Shown piece by piece: positions 45,296 through 55,292 of a stretch of DNA of 64,000 bases. The first letter of the stretch is position 1; each line of letters begins with the position of its first letter. This DNA comes from Dulcicalothrix desertica PCC 7102 (lineage in GTDB: Bacteria; Cyanobacteriota; Cyanobacteriia; Cyanobacteriales; Nostocaceae). The notes beneath the pieces were generated by a model. That model was not told the DNA's origin. It saw only the letters and a list, made by a program, of their open reading frames with translations, and made no database searches. Both the position numbers and the translations under genes were made by a program. The DNA lies in NCBI RefSeq assembly GCF_003991905.1, contig NZ_RSCL01000001.1, positions 1 to 64,000 of the forward strand, given 5' to 3'.

Positions 45296-48200
45296 TAATC
45301 CTTGCTCCTCTCCTCTACACCTTGAACAGTAACAGCGTTTAAAGACTGGTTGAAGTCAATTGGCGCTTTGGTAAATTTTCTGAGTTTGTCTAAAAGCTGC
45401 TGTTGCCCCGATTTATTAGCTGGTACTAGAGTTTTAATTCCTAGTTGATTTTCCGAGTGTGCTGGATATGAAACTACATTTTGCTCCTCTAAATGGATAT
45501 TTTTATTATTTATGTCCTTTTGAGGTTGGAACCATGCATTTTCACTCGTCAACTTAGAATTTATAGCTATTTCTTGGGGTTCGTCAAAATCGTTCGTGCG
45601 TTGATTTACGAAAGATTGAACATCTGTTGGCTGTTTCAACTCACTTTGCTGATTTGGATTTAACAATGAATCAGTTTTGTTAGTTCCTTGCTCTTGCAAA
45701 GTTGGTTGCTGTTCAATAACTGAAGTATTAGGAGTAGGAGTTGTTTGTTCTTGATTTGACTGTATATTTGGTGTGTTTAACTCGCTACTTGATTGATTAC
45801 CAGGTGTTGGTGCTGTTTGAGGTGTAGTTTGCGGTGCTGTTTCTGGAACTGTTTGAGGTGTAGTTTGAGGTTGAGACTCGTTGCTTGGATTAACTGGGAA
45901 TGGGTTGGGAGGTGTTTGAGGCGCCGTTGAAACTGGTTGAACTTCAGATTCTTGCTGTTGTCTAGGTACAGGTTTTTGTAACCCAAATCCACCTAACAGT
46001 TCGTTAAGTTTCAAGCTGACGTTGACATAAAAGCCACCTTCGGAACGATAACCCGAAAAGTCTCTATCACCGTTAACATCGACGCTACCAAAACTGTAAC
46101 CTGCTGCTAATCGTAAATCTGGTGTTAAGTAATAACCGCTTTCAACTGCTAAACCATATTCAGTGTAGCCGTTGTTACTGTTAGAATCTTGACCAATCCA
46201 CCGACCTTCTACAGCTAAATCGGTGCGATAACCTAAACGGTATGTAGCACGCAATTGAGCTAATTTCGCTGTGCCATCAAATCTATCACCACTAGCAAAA
46301 GTTACACCGTTACGTAGTGCAAACTTACCAAAAAATTCCCAACGCCAGTCAGGTGCATAAATACCTTCCATTGAAAGTACATGACCAGTTACCGTTGAAC
46401 CAATTAGTTGTGTTTCGGGTATTGAGTCAAAATTCTGGCGCCATTCGTATTTGAATAAGGCGTTAAATTTATCGTTTGTTGGGTCGCGATATGCTAACCC
46501 AATTCTTAAGTTTGAGGTATCACCAAGGTCTTGGAATCTAACGCCATCAGTACCACCAATACTTGAAGAGGTTGGTAAGAATACGTTTGCTTCCCCTGCC
46601 TGTTGATATCTAACTAAAGCTGTTAATGCTGGCGAAATTTTACCAGCCGCAGAAGCAGAAATTACTAAGTTATTGCTTTCGTCGCCATCACGATATTCAA
46701 ATCGAGTACTAGCTTGGAAATTTGGGTTATCGGTATATTCAAGACCAAGGCTATAAACTGAACCAGAAAATAATCCTAGGGAGGATGCGGTTTGTCCAAC
46801 TGTATAGTATTGCTCGTAACGAGGACCAGCAGCAGTAGCGTTGAAAAGATTTCGGAAAACGTATTCGTAACCGACACTCATCCGCAAACCAGGCGCCAGT
46901 ACCCATCTATTATTTAGTCCAACGGCGCCTTGTCCTTGAAGTCCGTTGTATGCACTTAGTACTGAATAACGTCCTGTAATTGCAGTGTTTTCAGAGAACT
47001 TATGGTCTAGTAAGGTGTCAAAAGTAGTTATAGAGTTACCTTGAAGTAATTCGCTACTGTCATAGAATTGATGCGCTAATCGGAATGTCACCCCTTGATA
47101 TGCTCTCCAATCTAATCCCAGTGTTGTTCTGTTGGGATACAAGGGGTCATTCCCATCAATATTGAGTTCGTTCTGTGCCTGGAATAGTAACGATTCTCCT
47201 AAAGGTACTTTCAGACGTGATACTAGTTGATTTGCATCACCGCTAAGAGTGTTATTTACCCGGTCTTCACGAGAACGATTCACATATTCCACACTTCCTT
47301 CTGGACTTAATCGACTAGTACCAAAGCGTTGTAAAATACCAGCGCGGAAAGTTCTTAGTTCGTTACTAATTCTTTCACCAGGACGTGCCAGGGGTTGCGG
47401 GTTGAATAAGTCGAAGAAGTCTACAACACGACCGGGTGCAGTACCATAGTTCTCTTCAAAGTCATAAGAAAACCGGAAGCTAGTAGTGGATGTCGCTCTA
47501 GCCAATACTGATGCTCCGTAACGAGTCTGTCCAGGTGAAAAACTGGTCGTAGCGTTGTTGACAAAATTAGGTTCTACTGCTCTGTAATAACCTTCACCTA
47601 AAACTCTTTCACCAAAATTTACATTTGCTTCGAGTCTGTAGGCATTCCCGCTAACGTTATCTCCGGTTATTAAATCGCTATTCGAGCGTGCTATTTCACC
47701 GATAATTTTGCCAACGTTACCAAGTGAAACTAAAAAGTCGGCGCCATAAAGTTCAAAGTCATTATCTCCTTGGTCTTCACGCAAATAACTTCCTGCTAAA
47801 AATGATTTTCTTTCCAGGTCATTCGAGAAGTTATATTGAATTCGTCCAGCATAGAGATTAGAGTTTTGACCACCTTCGTTTTGGTACGAAACAACTACTC
47901 GCCGTACCAAAGTTGCACCAAACGGGTTTAAATCAGTGGCTAATATTGGGCGCCGGAATAGTAATGTACCTCGGTCGTAATCGATTTCGTAGTCTAAGTC
48001 TCTATATAAAGGTTGACGCTCAACTACTGTACCGGGACGATTTATTTCTTCAGCTTCAACATATACAGTTTCACTTCCTGGTACAAGTAAGCGCCGCGAT
48101 AAAAAGTAATTTCCGCTCGTACCATTAGGTACAAAAGTATCACGTTGAAATCCTTCGATGTTATTCGCGTACATCCCCGTGACTTGCAATGGTCCAAAGT

Positions 48201-49638
48201 TGTAGTTCAACTTCAAACCGTGCAATTGGCGTGTTGTCGCTGTATATAACTGTGAGATGCGGGAAAATTCTTCGGTGTTGTAATCACCCCACATCAAATA
48301 ATCAGGTTCGGCGCCTGGTATTGATGGAGTTCGTTCAAATCTTGCGTAAACACTATCAATAGACGGTGTAGTCGGAATCATCGTCGAACTATCACCGTAA
48401 ACAGGATATTGCTGTTCGCAAAACTGAATACTGCCAAATAATCTGTTTCTGCCTTCGCAATCTTGGTTTATGGGACGATAGCTATTAAATGCTCCAGTAA
48501 ATAACCATTCGCCAACTTTACCCGTGGCAAAAACGCTCGCTTTAAAATCTACCGTTGTTCCATCGTCAATTCTACTAGGGTTAAGAAAGTCACTAAAACT
48601 ACCCCAATAATCGGTACCACCCGCACCAATTCGCAAATTGATAATACCTGTAGCGAGTGAAGGACGTAAAAACGTCACAAACTCAACTTGGGTATAAGCC
48701 TCTAACGGTGAGTCAATGGTGCTATTTAATATCGTGGTGTCGTTTTGCTGTGGAAAAAAATCATCCGAGCGTGGACCGACGATGCGGGGATCAAGTTGGT
48801 CAACTCTGGGAGAAATGCGCGCGTTATCTCTGACTCGAATTTTATCAACTGCCGCCCGAACCCTTACTTGTTGGGGTTTTATATCCGTTTGCAGTGTGGC
48901 GGTAAATTCCCCATCACGTGCGATAACTTGGAAACCAGAAGCATCACGACTTTGGTCGGCGCCAACAAATTTACCAGCTGAACTAGTTAATGTTACAAGT
49001 ACATCACCTGTAATGGGCTGACCTTTTTCGTCGGTTAATGTCCCACGTAACCTAATTGTCGAACGTCCATCTGCTTGCGCTCGTGGGTCTCCTGCTGGCG
49101 CAATATCTAACTTAACTTTCTGGGCGGTAAGTCCTTGGGGTAAAGCAGTTGGTTGCGTTTGTTGTTGATTTACTTCTTGTGCCGTTGAATTCGGCTCTTG
49201 ATTTTGTACAGAACTTTCCGGGTTTGGTACCGTTGGGGTGGAAGAAGGAATTATCTGATTGTTGAATGTAGGATTCGTTAAATTACTACTTCCTTGTCCG
49301 CTCGCTGGTGTTGTTCCTTCTTCGGCTTCGGCTATTAAAGTAGAGCTAGCATTATCGCGACTCGTTGAAAGTGATGGCGCCGTCAAAGTTGCTGCTTGTG
49401 CTGATTTCGGTACAAAAGCACTAAATATGCTTAATGAAGGTATAAAAATAGCAGCAAGGAAAGGGACGACTGCGTTACCTTTGACCGACATTGCCTTGTG
49501 TAGGGCGAAGCGTAAAACTGAAGAACCTGGTTTGCTTATCGTGTGTGGGGTCTTGACCCTTTGACATCCGTAGTGATTTAGCTGCAATTTATTAGGAATA
49601 TTCGCTTCTGAATTTGGTTTTTCTAAGTTTGTTTTCAT
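45295..49638 (-). CDS. Giant outer-membrane beta-barrel protein with Ig/invasin-like domain
   Basis: 1447 residues. Signal region about 45-85 (VVPFLAAIFIPSLSIFSAFV...AQAA), a Pro/Gln/Thr-rich spacer, then an invasin-type Ig domain at about 172-275 (KLDIAPAGDPRAQADGRSTI, VTLTSSAGKFVGADQS). A long region of alternating aromatic strands (about 300-1210; RLGYRTDLAVEGRWIG, LRLAAGYSFGSVDVNGD) fits a large outer-membrane barrel. The tail (about 1215-1390) is low-complexity P/Q/T/N. No TonB box or plug is recognised. ATGA overlap with the upstream gene, TAATG with the next, so all are co-translated. Confidence 0.8.
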   Translation of the reverse strand: MKTNLEKPNSEANIPNKLQLNHYGCQRVKTPHTISKPGSSVLRFALHKAMSVKGNAVVPFLAAIFIPSLSIFSAFVPKSAQAATLTAPSLSTSRDNASSTLIAEAEEGTTPASGQGSSNLTNPTFNNQIIPSSTPTVPNPESSVQNQEPNSTAQEVNQQQTQPTALPQGLTAQKVKLDIAPAGDPRAQADGRSTIRLRGTLTDEKGQPITGDVLVTLTSSAGKFVGADQSRDASGFQVIARDGEFTATLQTDIKPQQVRVRAAVDKIRVRDNARISPRVDQLDPRIVGPRSDDFFPQQNDTTILNSTIDSPLEAYTQVEFVTFLRPSLATGIINLRIGAGGTDYWGSFSDFLNPSRIDDGTTVDFKASVFATGKVGEWLFTGAFNSYRPINQDCEGRNRLFGSIQFCEQQYPVYGDSSTMIPTTPSIDSVYARFERTPSIPGAEPDYLMWGDYNTEEFSRISQLYTATTRQLHGLKLNYNFGPLQVTGMYANNIEGFQRDTFVPNGTSGNYFLSRRLLVPGSETVYVEAEEINRPGTVVERQPLYRDLDYEIDYDRGTLLFRRPILATDLNPFGATLVRRVVVSYQNEGGQNSNLYAGRIQYNFSNDLERKSFLAGSYLREDQGDNDFELYGADFLVSLGNVGKIIGEIARSNSDLITGDNVSGNAYRLEANVNFGERVLGEGYYRAVEPNFVNNATTSFSPGQTRYGASVLARATSTTSFRFSYDFEENYGTAPGRVVDFFDLFNPQPLARPGERISNELRTFRAGILQRFGTSRLSPEGSVEYVNRSREDRVNNTLSGDANQLVSRLKVPLGESLLFQAQNELNIDGNDPLYPNRTTLGLDWRAYQGVTFRLAHQFYDSSELLQGNSITTFDTLLDHKFSENTAITGRYSVLSAYNGLQGQGAVGLNNRWVLAPGLRMSVGYEYVFRNLFNATAAGPRYEQYYTVGQTASSLGLFSGSVYSLGLEYTDNPNFQASTRFEYRDGDESNNLVISASAAGKISPALTALVRYQQAGEANVFLPTSSSIGGTDGVRFQDLGDTSNLRIGLAYRDPTNDKFNALFKYEWRQNFDSIPETQLIGSTVTGHVLSMEGIYAPDWRWEFFGKFALRNGVTFASGDRFDGTAKLAQLRATYRLGYRTDLAVEGRWIGQDSNSNNGYTEYGLAVESGYYLTPDLRLAAGYSFGSVDVNGDRDFSGYRSEGGFYVNVSLKLNELLGGFGLQKPVPRQQQESEVQPVSTAPQTPPNPFPVNPSNESQPQTTPQTVPETAPQTTPQTAPTPGNQSSSELNTPNIQSNQEQTTPTPNTSVIEQQPTLQEQGTNKTDSLLNPNQQSELKQPTDVQSFVNQRTNDFDEPQEIAINSKLTSENAWFQPQKDINNKNIHLEEQNVVSYPAHSENQLGIKTLVPANKSGQQQLLDKLRKFTKAPIDFNQSLNAVTVQGVEERSKD

Positions 49639-50570
49639 CGTTTACCCTCTGAAAACGCTGGCGTGACTGCAAAATTTACTCGTGCCATACTTCCTGGCGC
49701 CAGTCTAATCATTCGTGACTGACTGTTTCTTTCGATAAAGTACTTGTTCGGTGCTAAAGCGTAACCGGGCAAACTCGTCAAATCAAGTGCTGCCGACCGA
49801 TACCCAGATACAACATTTGCTAACGAGTACAGACCATTTGCATCGGTGACAATGCGGTTGCCATCATCCATGTAAATAACAGCATTTGGTACTCCGGGTT
49901 CGTTACGCTGTTGTTCTCCATCAAAGTTTTTATCAACAAATACTCGCCCAATCAAAGTAGCACAGTCTGATATAATACCAGCGCGCACACGCAATGTATG
50001 ACTCGCTTGATTACTCGTGAGGTTGCCCGCGCGCGCTTGTGCAAGGTTTCTACCCGTTCCGCGTACTGCATCAGGTGTTACTTCTACCGCATAAGAAACA
50101 TTTAATGATTGGTTTGGTTGAAGTTCTTCTGGTGTACTTATTGTTACCGTATTTCTAGTACCACTGCTTAGACTTATTGGTACAGTTCGGTCGCCAATGC
50201 TGCCTCTAACTGACCTATTAATAAAAAGCAATCCTAACGGCAACCTGTCTGTAACCGTGATATTTCTTGCTGCGACCCTACCTGTATTTCTAATTGCTAG
50301 TCTGTAAATAACGGTATCACCTGGTTCAGCCGCTGCACGGTCTCCAGTTTTGATAATTTCTAATGCTGCTTGTCCCGCTCTAACTACCACTTGGTTAGAG
50401 TCAACAACCCTACCATTTGGTGTTTCGGGGATATTGTCGGCGCCTACACGCGCAGTGTTTGGTATTTCAGTTTGAGCAGAACCAGGGATAATTCCGTAAG
50501 TAAATATACTGAGTGTAAAAACCGGAAAAAAGAGGTGCTTACGCCTCAACCACGATAATATAGATGTCAT
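49635..50570 (-). CDS. DUF11 / SdrD-B-like secreted protein, first gene of the surface operon
   Basis: 311 residues. Signal peptide about 1-33 (HLFFPVFTLSIFTYGIIPGSAQ). A DUF11 domain at about 65-180 (ALEIIKTGDRAAAEPGDTVI, ITVTDRLPLGLLFINRS) and an SdrD-B/Cna-type domain at about 195-300 (LIGRVFVDKNFDGEQQRNEP). Probably an exported partner of the giant barrel protein, whose gene overlaps its stop by 4 bp. Its promoter should lie in the unusually long 50571-52052 spacer. Confidence 0.85.
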   Translation of the reverse strand: MTSILSWLRRKHLFFPVFTLSIFTYGIIPGSAQTEIPNTARVGADNIPETPNGRVVDSNQVVVRAGQAALEIIKTGDRAAAEPGDTVIYRLAIRNTGRVAARNITVTDRLPLGLLFINRSVRGSIGDRTVPISLSSGTRNTVTISTPEELQPNQSLNVSYAVEVTPDAVRGTGRNLAQARAGNLTSNQASHTLRVRAGIISDCATLIGRVFVDKNFDGEQQRNEPGVPNAVIYMDDGNRIVTDANGLYSLANVVSGYRSAALDLTSLPGYALAPNKYFIERNSQSRMIRLAPGSMARVNFAVTPAFSEGKR

Positions 50571-52052
50571 TGTTAGGCATCAACTAATAGAATTGGATTT
50601 ACTTTAAATCAAGGCTTTCAATTAAATTCAAAAACCATTGGATGTTTCGATTTGTTATCAAAGCCTTACTCCTGGGGGAGTGAAGCTAAAATTTTTGATA
50701 GTTAAATGCTTACAGGCGTAAAAAAAGGATGCATTTTTCCTTTAAATTCTTTGTAAAAATTTTTTCTATTTAAGGCACATTATCGCTCATTCTATCCATC
50801 CTCACAATATAGTTGACATTTTTACGGCAATTTTTGCTTTATTTTAATTATCTTTGCAATCTCTCTTTAGGAATAACAAAAATAGTAGAAGCATATAGAG
50901 ACAGTTGTATTACTTGCTAACAATAAAAGATAGCAAGCATATCAAATTAAGCTGAATTTATTCAACTAAACTACAACAGTCACTATAATTTTCAACAACA
51001 TCAACAGCTTCGTATAAAGCAACGATTACTGCTGCTGTGTTGATGATATCTTTGCTCTTCTACGAGAGAGCTTGCGAATGATCTCTGTGTGAGGATATAG
51101 AACACGTTCATAAAAGAGACTGTTCAAAAAGCGCAGACGCATTCTTGGATTATTATGTTCCTGTAAAAAAAAACATATCCGCGCATATTTTAATCATGAA
51201 TAATCATGATGTCTGTCGCTACCTAGAACTCATGGAGGCTTATCCGAGTCACAACACTTTAGTCGATGCAGCCGAATCCCTAAAAGCTAAAGGTAACACT
51301 TAAGTAATATTACCCAGAAATGAACCATAAGCAATCAGGGTGATGAAAAATTGTTCAGTATTTTTTCTTATATTGCCACGTGCAGATTTATCCGTATATA
51401 CTTCATTTGGAGTATATGTGTTCTTTTATACGATATGTCCTGAGAGGTAGAAGCAATTAGTCGAGATTTGTCTCCAGAATCGGGCAATAATATAAAATTC
51501 CTTTATGAACAGAAACGCAGATTTATATTGCTCGTATTCAAGAAGTATAGTACTTATAAAAATTATGATGGTTTAAGGGTTAATTTCAGCCTTGAAGCAA
51601 AGTTTCAATGCTTTATTATATATTTATAATACCACGTTTTTTGCTTAGAGTAAATATTTAATAACTGCTTAATTTATTTTGTGGCGCCGCAATAAATTTG
51701 ATTGAATAACTAATTAATGAAAGTCTCAGTATTGTCTAAGTGCAAGTATACACCAATACTTTTATATACATTTTAAATAACTACTTAATCGATATATTTT
51801 AATCAAGCATAATATTAAATTGATACAAAGTTATATAGAGATAACGTTTGAACTAGTATTAAATACCTAAAAGACAGTTCAAAAACTGTCCACGCAAACT
51901 TGTAGCGACTTTATGTAGGACTCAAGCTAATAGTGAAATAATGTAACAAATCAAAAGGGACAAAGAATATTAGTGATAAAGGCAATTTCAAGCAATGGTT
52001 ATCACTAAAATCATCGTCCCATAATTAATTTTTAATTGTGCTAGACAAATGT
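50571..52052. other. Long (1.5 kb) intergenic region
   Basis: Very AT-rich, with no convincing long gene. A 35-codon open frame at 51196-51303 (MNNHDVCRYLELMEAYPSHN...) is unassigned. CATCAACA/TGTTGATG arms near 51000-51050 can form a stem. Two similar TTCAAAAA.G(C/T) phrases (51120, 51873) recall remnants of a mobile element, but no transposase frame is recognised. Promoters of the surface operon are expected at the left end. Confidence 0.4.
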
Positions 52053-52706
52053 CTAATATGTATCCTCATACTCGTGAGTTTCAACTCGTCTAGCGTCATT
52101 GCGACCTGGTAAAAATTCCGCACGAATCTTAGGAGCAAGTGGTGGTGTCGGCCCGGTATATGGATGTACTACTTGAACAGTACGAACAGGGCGTGGTTTT
52201 TGTGAGAACAAACTTGACACACCAGCTACAACAATACCCCCACCAACCGTTAAAGCCATTCCTCCGACAGCCAAAATAATTCCAGACGACCACCAAGGAG
52301 TTTGGGTTTGCTGTAATGCATTTGCTCGCTGTTGGTTTTGTTGATCTTGTAATGCTCTTTGTTGGGCACTACCAATAACGGATTGAAGTTGGAAGTTGAG
52401 TTGTTGGTTTTCGGCTTTGAGTCGGTCGTTGTCACGTTGAAGAGCATCGAGTTGCATTTTTGCGCGCTCGTTGTCCAAACGTAACTGGTCATTAGGAGCA
52501 TTTGGGACAGGATTTGGAACAACACCTTGTCCGGGATAACCGTATTGTCCAAACTGCTGTGGTACTACCTGCTGTGGTACAATCGGTGCCTGAATTTGTG
52601 GAGGAACAAAACCAGATTGAGTTGGGTTGCCTGTTCCTTTGAGTAGTACTAATGCTGCGAGTCCAGCAACTGCTACTCCACCAATAAATGCCATGCTTTC
52701 GCTCAT
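52053..52706 (-). CDS. Two-helix membrane protein with coiled coil, unknown
   Basis: 217 residues. An N-terminal hydrophobic helix (MAFIGGVAVAGLAALVLLKG), a Pro/Gln-rich linker, a coiled coil at about 75-130 (RLDNERAKMQLDALQRDNDR), a second membrane helix at about 142-165 (IILAVGGMALTVGGGIVVAG) and a basic tail. No family recognised. Alone on its strand. Confidence 0.65.
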   Translation of the reverse strand: MSESMAFIGGVAVAGLAALVLLKGTGNPTQSGFVPPQIQAPIVPQQVVPQQFGQYGYPGQGVVPNPVPNAPNDQLRLDNERAKMQLDALQRDNDRLKAENQQLNFQLQSVIGSAQQRALQDQQNQQRANALQQTQTPWWSSGIILAVGGMALTVGGGIVVAGVSSLFSQKPRPVRTVQVVHPYTGPTPPLAPKIRAEFLPGRNDARRVETHEYEDTY

Positions 52707-52983
52707 CGCGCCCCCTTCCCTTCAAGCGATGTAACAATATTCATAATTTCCTTATACACTCTCACACTTATTCATCTATTTATACCTCAATTAACTTTAT
52801 ATGACCGCCTTCAAAAAATACATGGCGCCAATTAGCGCGCCCGTCCGACATACGCTTTATATATTCAAGACGATAACTGTTAAATTGTCTACTACGTAGG
52901 GTGATACTCTTGTTACTCTTAACACTTTTTATAATCACCTTTCAGGGTAAAAATCACTAATTAGTATTGGAATTATTTATGAA

Positions 52984-53784
52984 CTAAGTAATTGCGTGTT
53001 TGAGACTTTTCGTAAATTGACTCACCGACTCTAAACCTTGTTGTGGCGTACCTTCAGCCAAACGTTTAACTACAGCACTGCCGACTATTACCGCGTCGGC
53101 ACCCCAATCTTTGACCTGACGAGCTTGTTCTGCTTGTGATATTCCAAAGCCTACACCGATTGGCTTATCAGTAACGGCACGTATTTGACCAATTAAATCT
53201 GATACCCGTGTTTCGATTTTAGTACGTACTCCTGTTACTCCTGTAACGCTGACTAAGTAAATAAAACCTTGTGACGCGCGAGCAATAGCTTCAATTCGTT
53301 CCTTTGAGCTAGTTGGCGCCACTAACAGCGTTACATCAATATCCATAGCAGCAGCGGGTTCGAGTAGGGTAGCAGATTCTTCCAAAGGTAAATCGGGAAC
53401 TACCAGCCCAGCAACACCCGATGATTTTACGTCTAGTAGAAAATTATCAATACCGCGATTTAATATTGGGTTGTAGTAAGTAAAAAGAATTATGGGCGCC
53501 AAAATTTGTGGTGTGGTTGCTTTCAACATCTCTAACACAGATGGCAGCGTCGTTCCATTTTGAAGTGCGCGTGTTGCTGCTGCCTGAATTACAGGCCCAT
53601 CTGCAAGCGGGTCTGAATATGGAACCCCCAGCTCAATTATACTGGCGCCGCTAGTGTCAAGAACTTGTAAAGCAGCCGCAGTAGTATGTAAATCGGGGTC
53701 TCCAGCAGTAATGAAAGGAATTAAGGCACATGAATTTGTTTGCGCCAAAGTCTTGAAACAATCAGAAATAGCAGTCATTATCAA
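52984..53784 (-). CDS. trpA: Tryptophan synthase alpha chain
   Basis: 266 residues, a (beta/alpha)8 barrel that cleaves indole-3-glycerol phosphate to indole and passes it to TrpB. Signatures are [14 protein letters not shown], the catalytic Glu in [20 protein letters not shown] with its Asp partner, and GFGISQ near the phosphate site. It follows DUF3007 and ndhL, the usual cyanobacterial order. trpB is not in the window. Confidence 0.97.
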   Translation of the reverse strand: MIMTAISDCFKTLAQTNSCALIPFITAGDPDLHTTAAALQVLDTSGASIIELGVPYSDPLADGPVIQAAATRALQNGTTLPSVLEMLKATTPQILAPIILFTYYNPILNRGIDNFLLDVKSSGVAGLVVPDLPLEESATLLEPAAAMDIDVTLLVAPTSSKERIEAIARASQGFIYLVSVTGVTGVRTKIETRVSDLIGQIRAVTDKPIGVGFGISQAEQARQVKDWGADAVIVGSAVVKRLAEGTPQQGLESVSQFTKSLKHAIT

Positions 53785-53812
53785 ATATTCAAATCTTATT
53801 AGTACTTAGTAA

Positions 53813-54121
53813 CTATTTAGTTTTCTTTTCTTGTTCAATCTCGGCTTGAATTTTTTCTAGTTCTTCGGGGGTAAGCTCGTTTAGACGTTTTTCAAAATAA
53901 GCTTCTTCATATTGTTGACGTTGCTCATGGTAAGTCATTTTATTACCGACCGCGCGTCCGAGATAGGTCACGAGCCAACCAATCAAGCCGACGACAAGTA
54001 CCGCTTGAGTCCAAATACCAGCAGATTGACTATCAAAGCCAAATTGCTGGAATATTATGTACCCTAAGCCACCTGATAAGAAAACGCCTAATACAATAAC
54101 AATCGCGTCTATACGTCGCAT
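53813..54121 (-). CDS. DUF3007 family membrane protein
   Basis: 102 residues: two transmembrane helices (about 5-24, 36-55), then YLGRAVGNKMTYHEQRQQYE and an acidic helical tail (LTPEELEKIQAEIEQE). Conserved in cyanobacteria between ndhL and trpA, with plastid relatives. Probably thylakoid; function not established to my knowledge. Confidence 0.9.
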   Translation of the reverse strand: MRRIDAIVIVLGVFLSGGLGYIIFQQFGFDSQSAGIWTQAVLVVGLIGWLVTYLGRAVGNKMTYHEQRQQYEEAYFEKRLNELTPEELEKIQAEIEQEKKTK

Positions 54122-54169
54122 AAAGTTGTCATGACCTATCGAAAAATTATTTGAGCCTGATTTATTATT

Positions 54170-54409
54170 CTAAGCTTCAATTTGCCGACGCTTGGGTCGA
54201 AAATTGAGGAAAGGAGACAAAACGAGCAACCCTGGTAGAAACAAAAATACTAAAAAGTACATAAATGCACGCTCGAAAGAGCTTACTGTGTACCAGCGTA
54301 GCTTCATGTAATACACGATGATGAACGGCAACACCAAAAGATAAGCTCCAGCGAGAGCCAAGTACAGCAGGGGTACAATCATCGTCGAAGATAAAAGCGT
54401 CGTCATCAT
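54170..54409 (-). CDS. ndhL: NAD(P)H-quinone oxidoreductase subunit L
   Basis: 79 residues with two or three transmembrane helices ([40 protein letters not shown]), the linking [16 protein letters not shown] and a basic tail. NdhL is a small membrane subunit of cyanobacterial NDH-1, used for cyclic electron flow and inorganic-carbon uptake; first gene of the ndhL-DUF3007-trpA unit. Confidence 0.93.
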   Translation of the reverse strand: MMTTLLSSTMIVPLLYLALAGAYLLVLPFIIVYYMKLRWYTVSSFERAFMYFLVFLFLPGLLVLSPFLNFRPKRRQIEA

Positions 54410-54636
54410 ATAAAGTTCTGTTGTTTTGAGATAACTGCACTATTCCTATCATAGGGTGAATGCCCACTTGCGGGAAGTCCAGTTTGATTGATTTTAACGG
54501 CGCCAGCTACTCATAAATCCTGATTCAAAAATATTTTTCAATTTTTTTTAGAAAAATGTTGGACAAATCACATAATTGATGCTCAAATATATAGGGGGCA
54601 GTTGATGCCCTTACAAATAAACCCAAATTATATCTT

Positions 54637-55021
54637 GGGGGCGTGGCGGAATGGTAGACGCTACGGACTTAGACAACTGAGCCTTGCTGTGAGAAATCCT
54701 TCAAGTGTAAGCTCTCAAATTCAGGGAAACCTAATTCTATATTTTTATAGATATGGCAATCCTGAGCCAAGCCAAACAATTTTAGATTTCAGATTTTAGA
54801 TTTTAGATTTATTTTCAATCCAAAATCCAAAATCCAAAATCCAAAATCTTGGAAGGTGCAGAGACTCGACGGGAGCTACCCTAACGTTAAGGCGAGGGTA
54901 AAGGGAGAGTCCAATCCTTAAAACCTACAGTTGATTCAAAGTTGGTAGTAGTGAAAGCTACAAAAGGATGAAAATCCGTTGACCTTAAACGGTCGTGAGG
55001 GTTCAAGTCCCTCCGCCCCCA
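54637..55021 (+). tRNA. trnL: tRNA-Leu(UAA) interrupted by a group I intron
   Basis: The 5' exon (54637-54670, GGGGGCGTGGCGGAATGGTA...GGACTT) ends in the anticodon wobble U. The 3' exon (54971-55021, AAAATCCGTTGACCTTAAAC...) restores the UAA anticodon, a long variable arm, the T arm (GAGGGTTCAAGTCCCTC) and the acceptor strand CGCCCCC pairing with GGGGGCG. CCA is not encoded. The exon boundary matches the ancient cyanobacterial/plastid trnL intron position. Confidence 0.97.
54671..54970 (+). other. Group I intron in trnL with heptamer repeats in its variable arm
   Basis: A 300-nt intron ending in the required G. The core shows the P7/P3-type conserved stretch GGTGCAGAGACTCGACGGGA and a Q-like CCTAATTC. 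Positions about 54782-54848 are degenerate heptamers (TTTAGAT and CCAAAAT) that pair in the P6b arm, as in Nostoc trnL introns. Confidence 0.9.
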
Positions 55022-55037
55022 TATAATACACTTCCTT

Positions 55038-55061
55038 AGAGACCGATTATAATCGGTCTCT
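55038..55061 (+). terminator. Palindrome after trnL
   Basis: A perfect 24-bp palindrome (AGAGACCGATTA and its complement) starts 17 bp after the tRNA and is followed by TGTCTTATTT. Likely terminator of trnL. Confidence 0.6.
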
Positions 55062-55292
55062 TGTCTTATTTACTCGTACTTATTGTATATCCCCCAGTAG
55101 AACATTACGGGCATCCAGCGTTCACACGATAAAATTAACGTAAATATTACTACTTATTTTTTGAATAATTACGTGTTTTTCGCCCTCCCGGCAAACTGCG
55201 TTAACGCAAAAAAGCCGCTATTTTACTAATTCATATGTATAGCTAGCGTAATTTTTATACAGTTTCAGCATTTGCGCGAGTTCAATACCATT

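Noticed and set aside
45777-45992. Minus-strand open frame of 71 codons inside the giant barrel gene
   Set aside because: It is an out-of-frame shadow of the Pro/Gln/Thr-rich tail, with no ribosome site of its own.
54602-54799. 65-codon frame over the trnL gene
   Set aside because: It overlaps the tRNA exon and the group I intron, so it is not coding.
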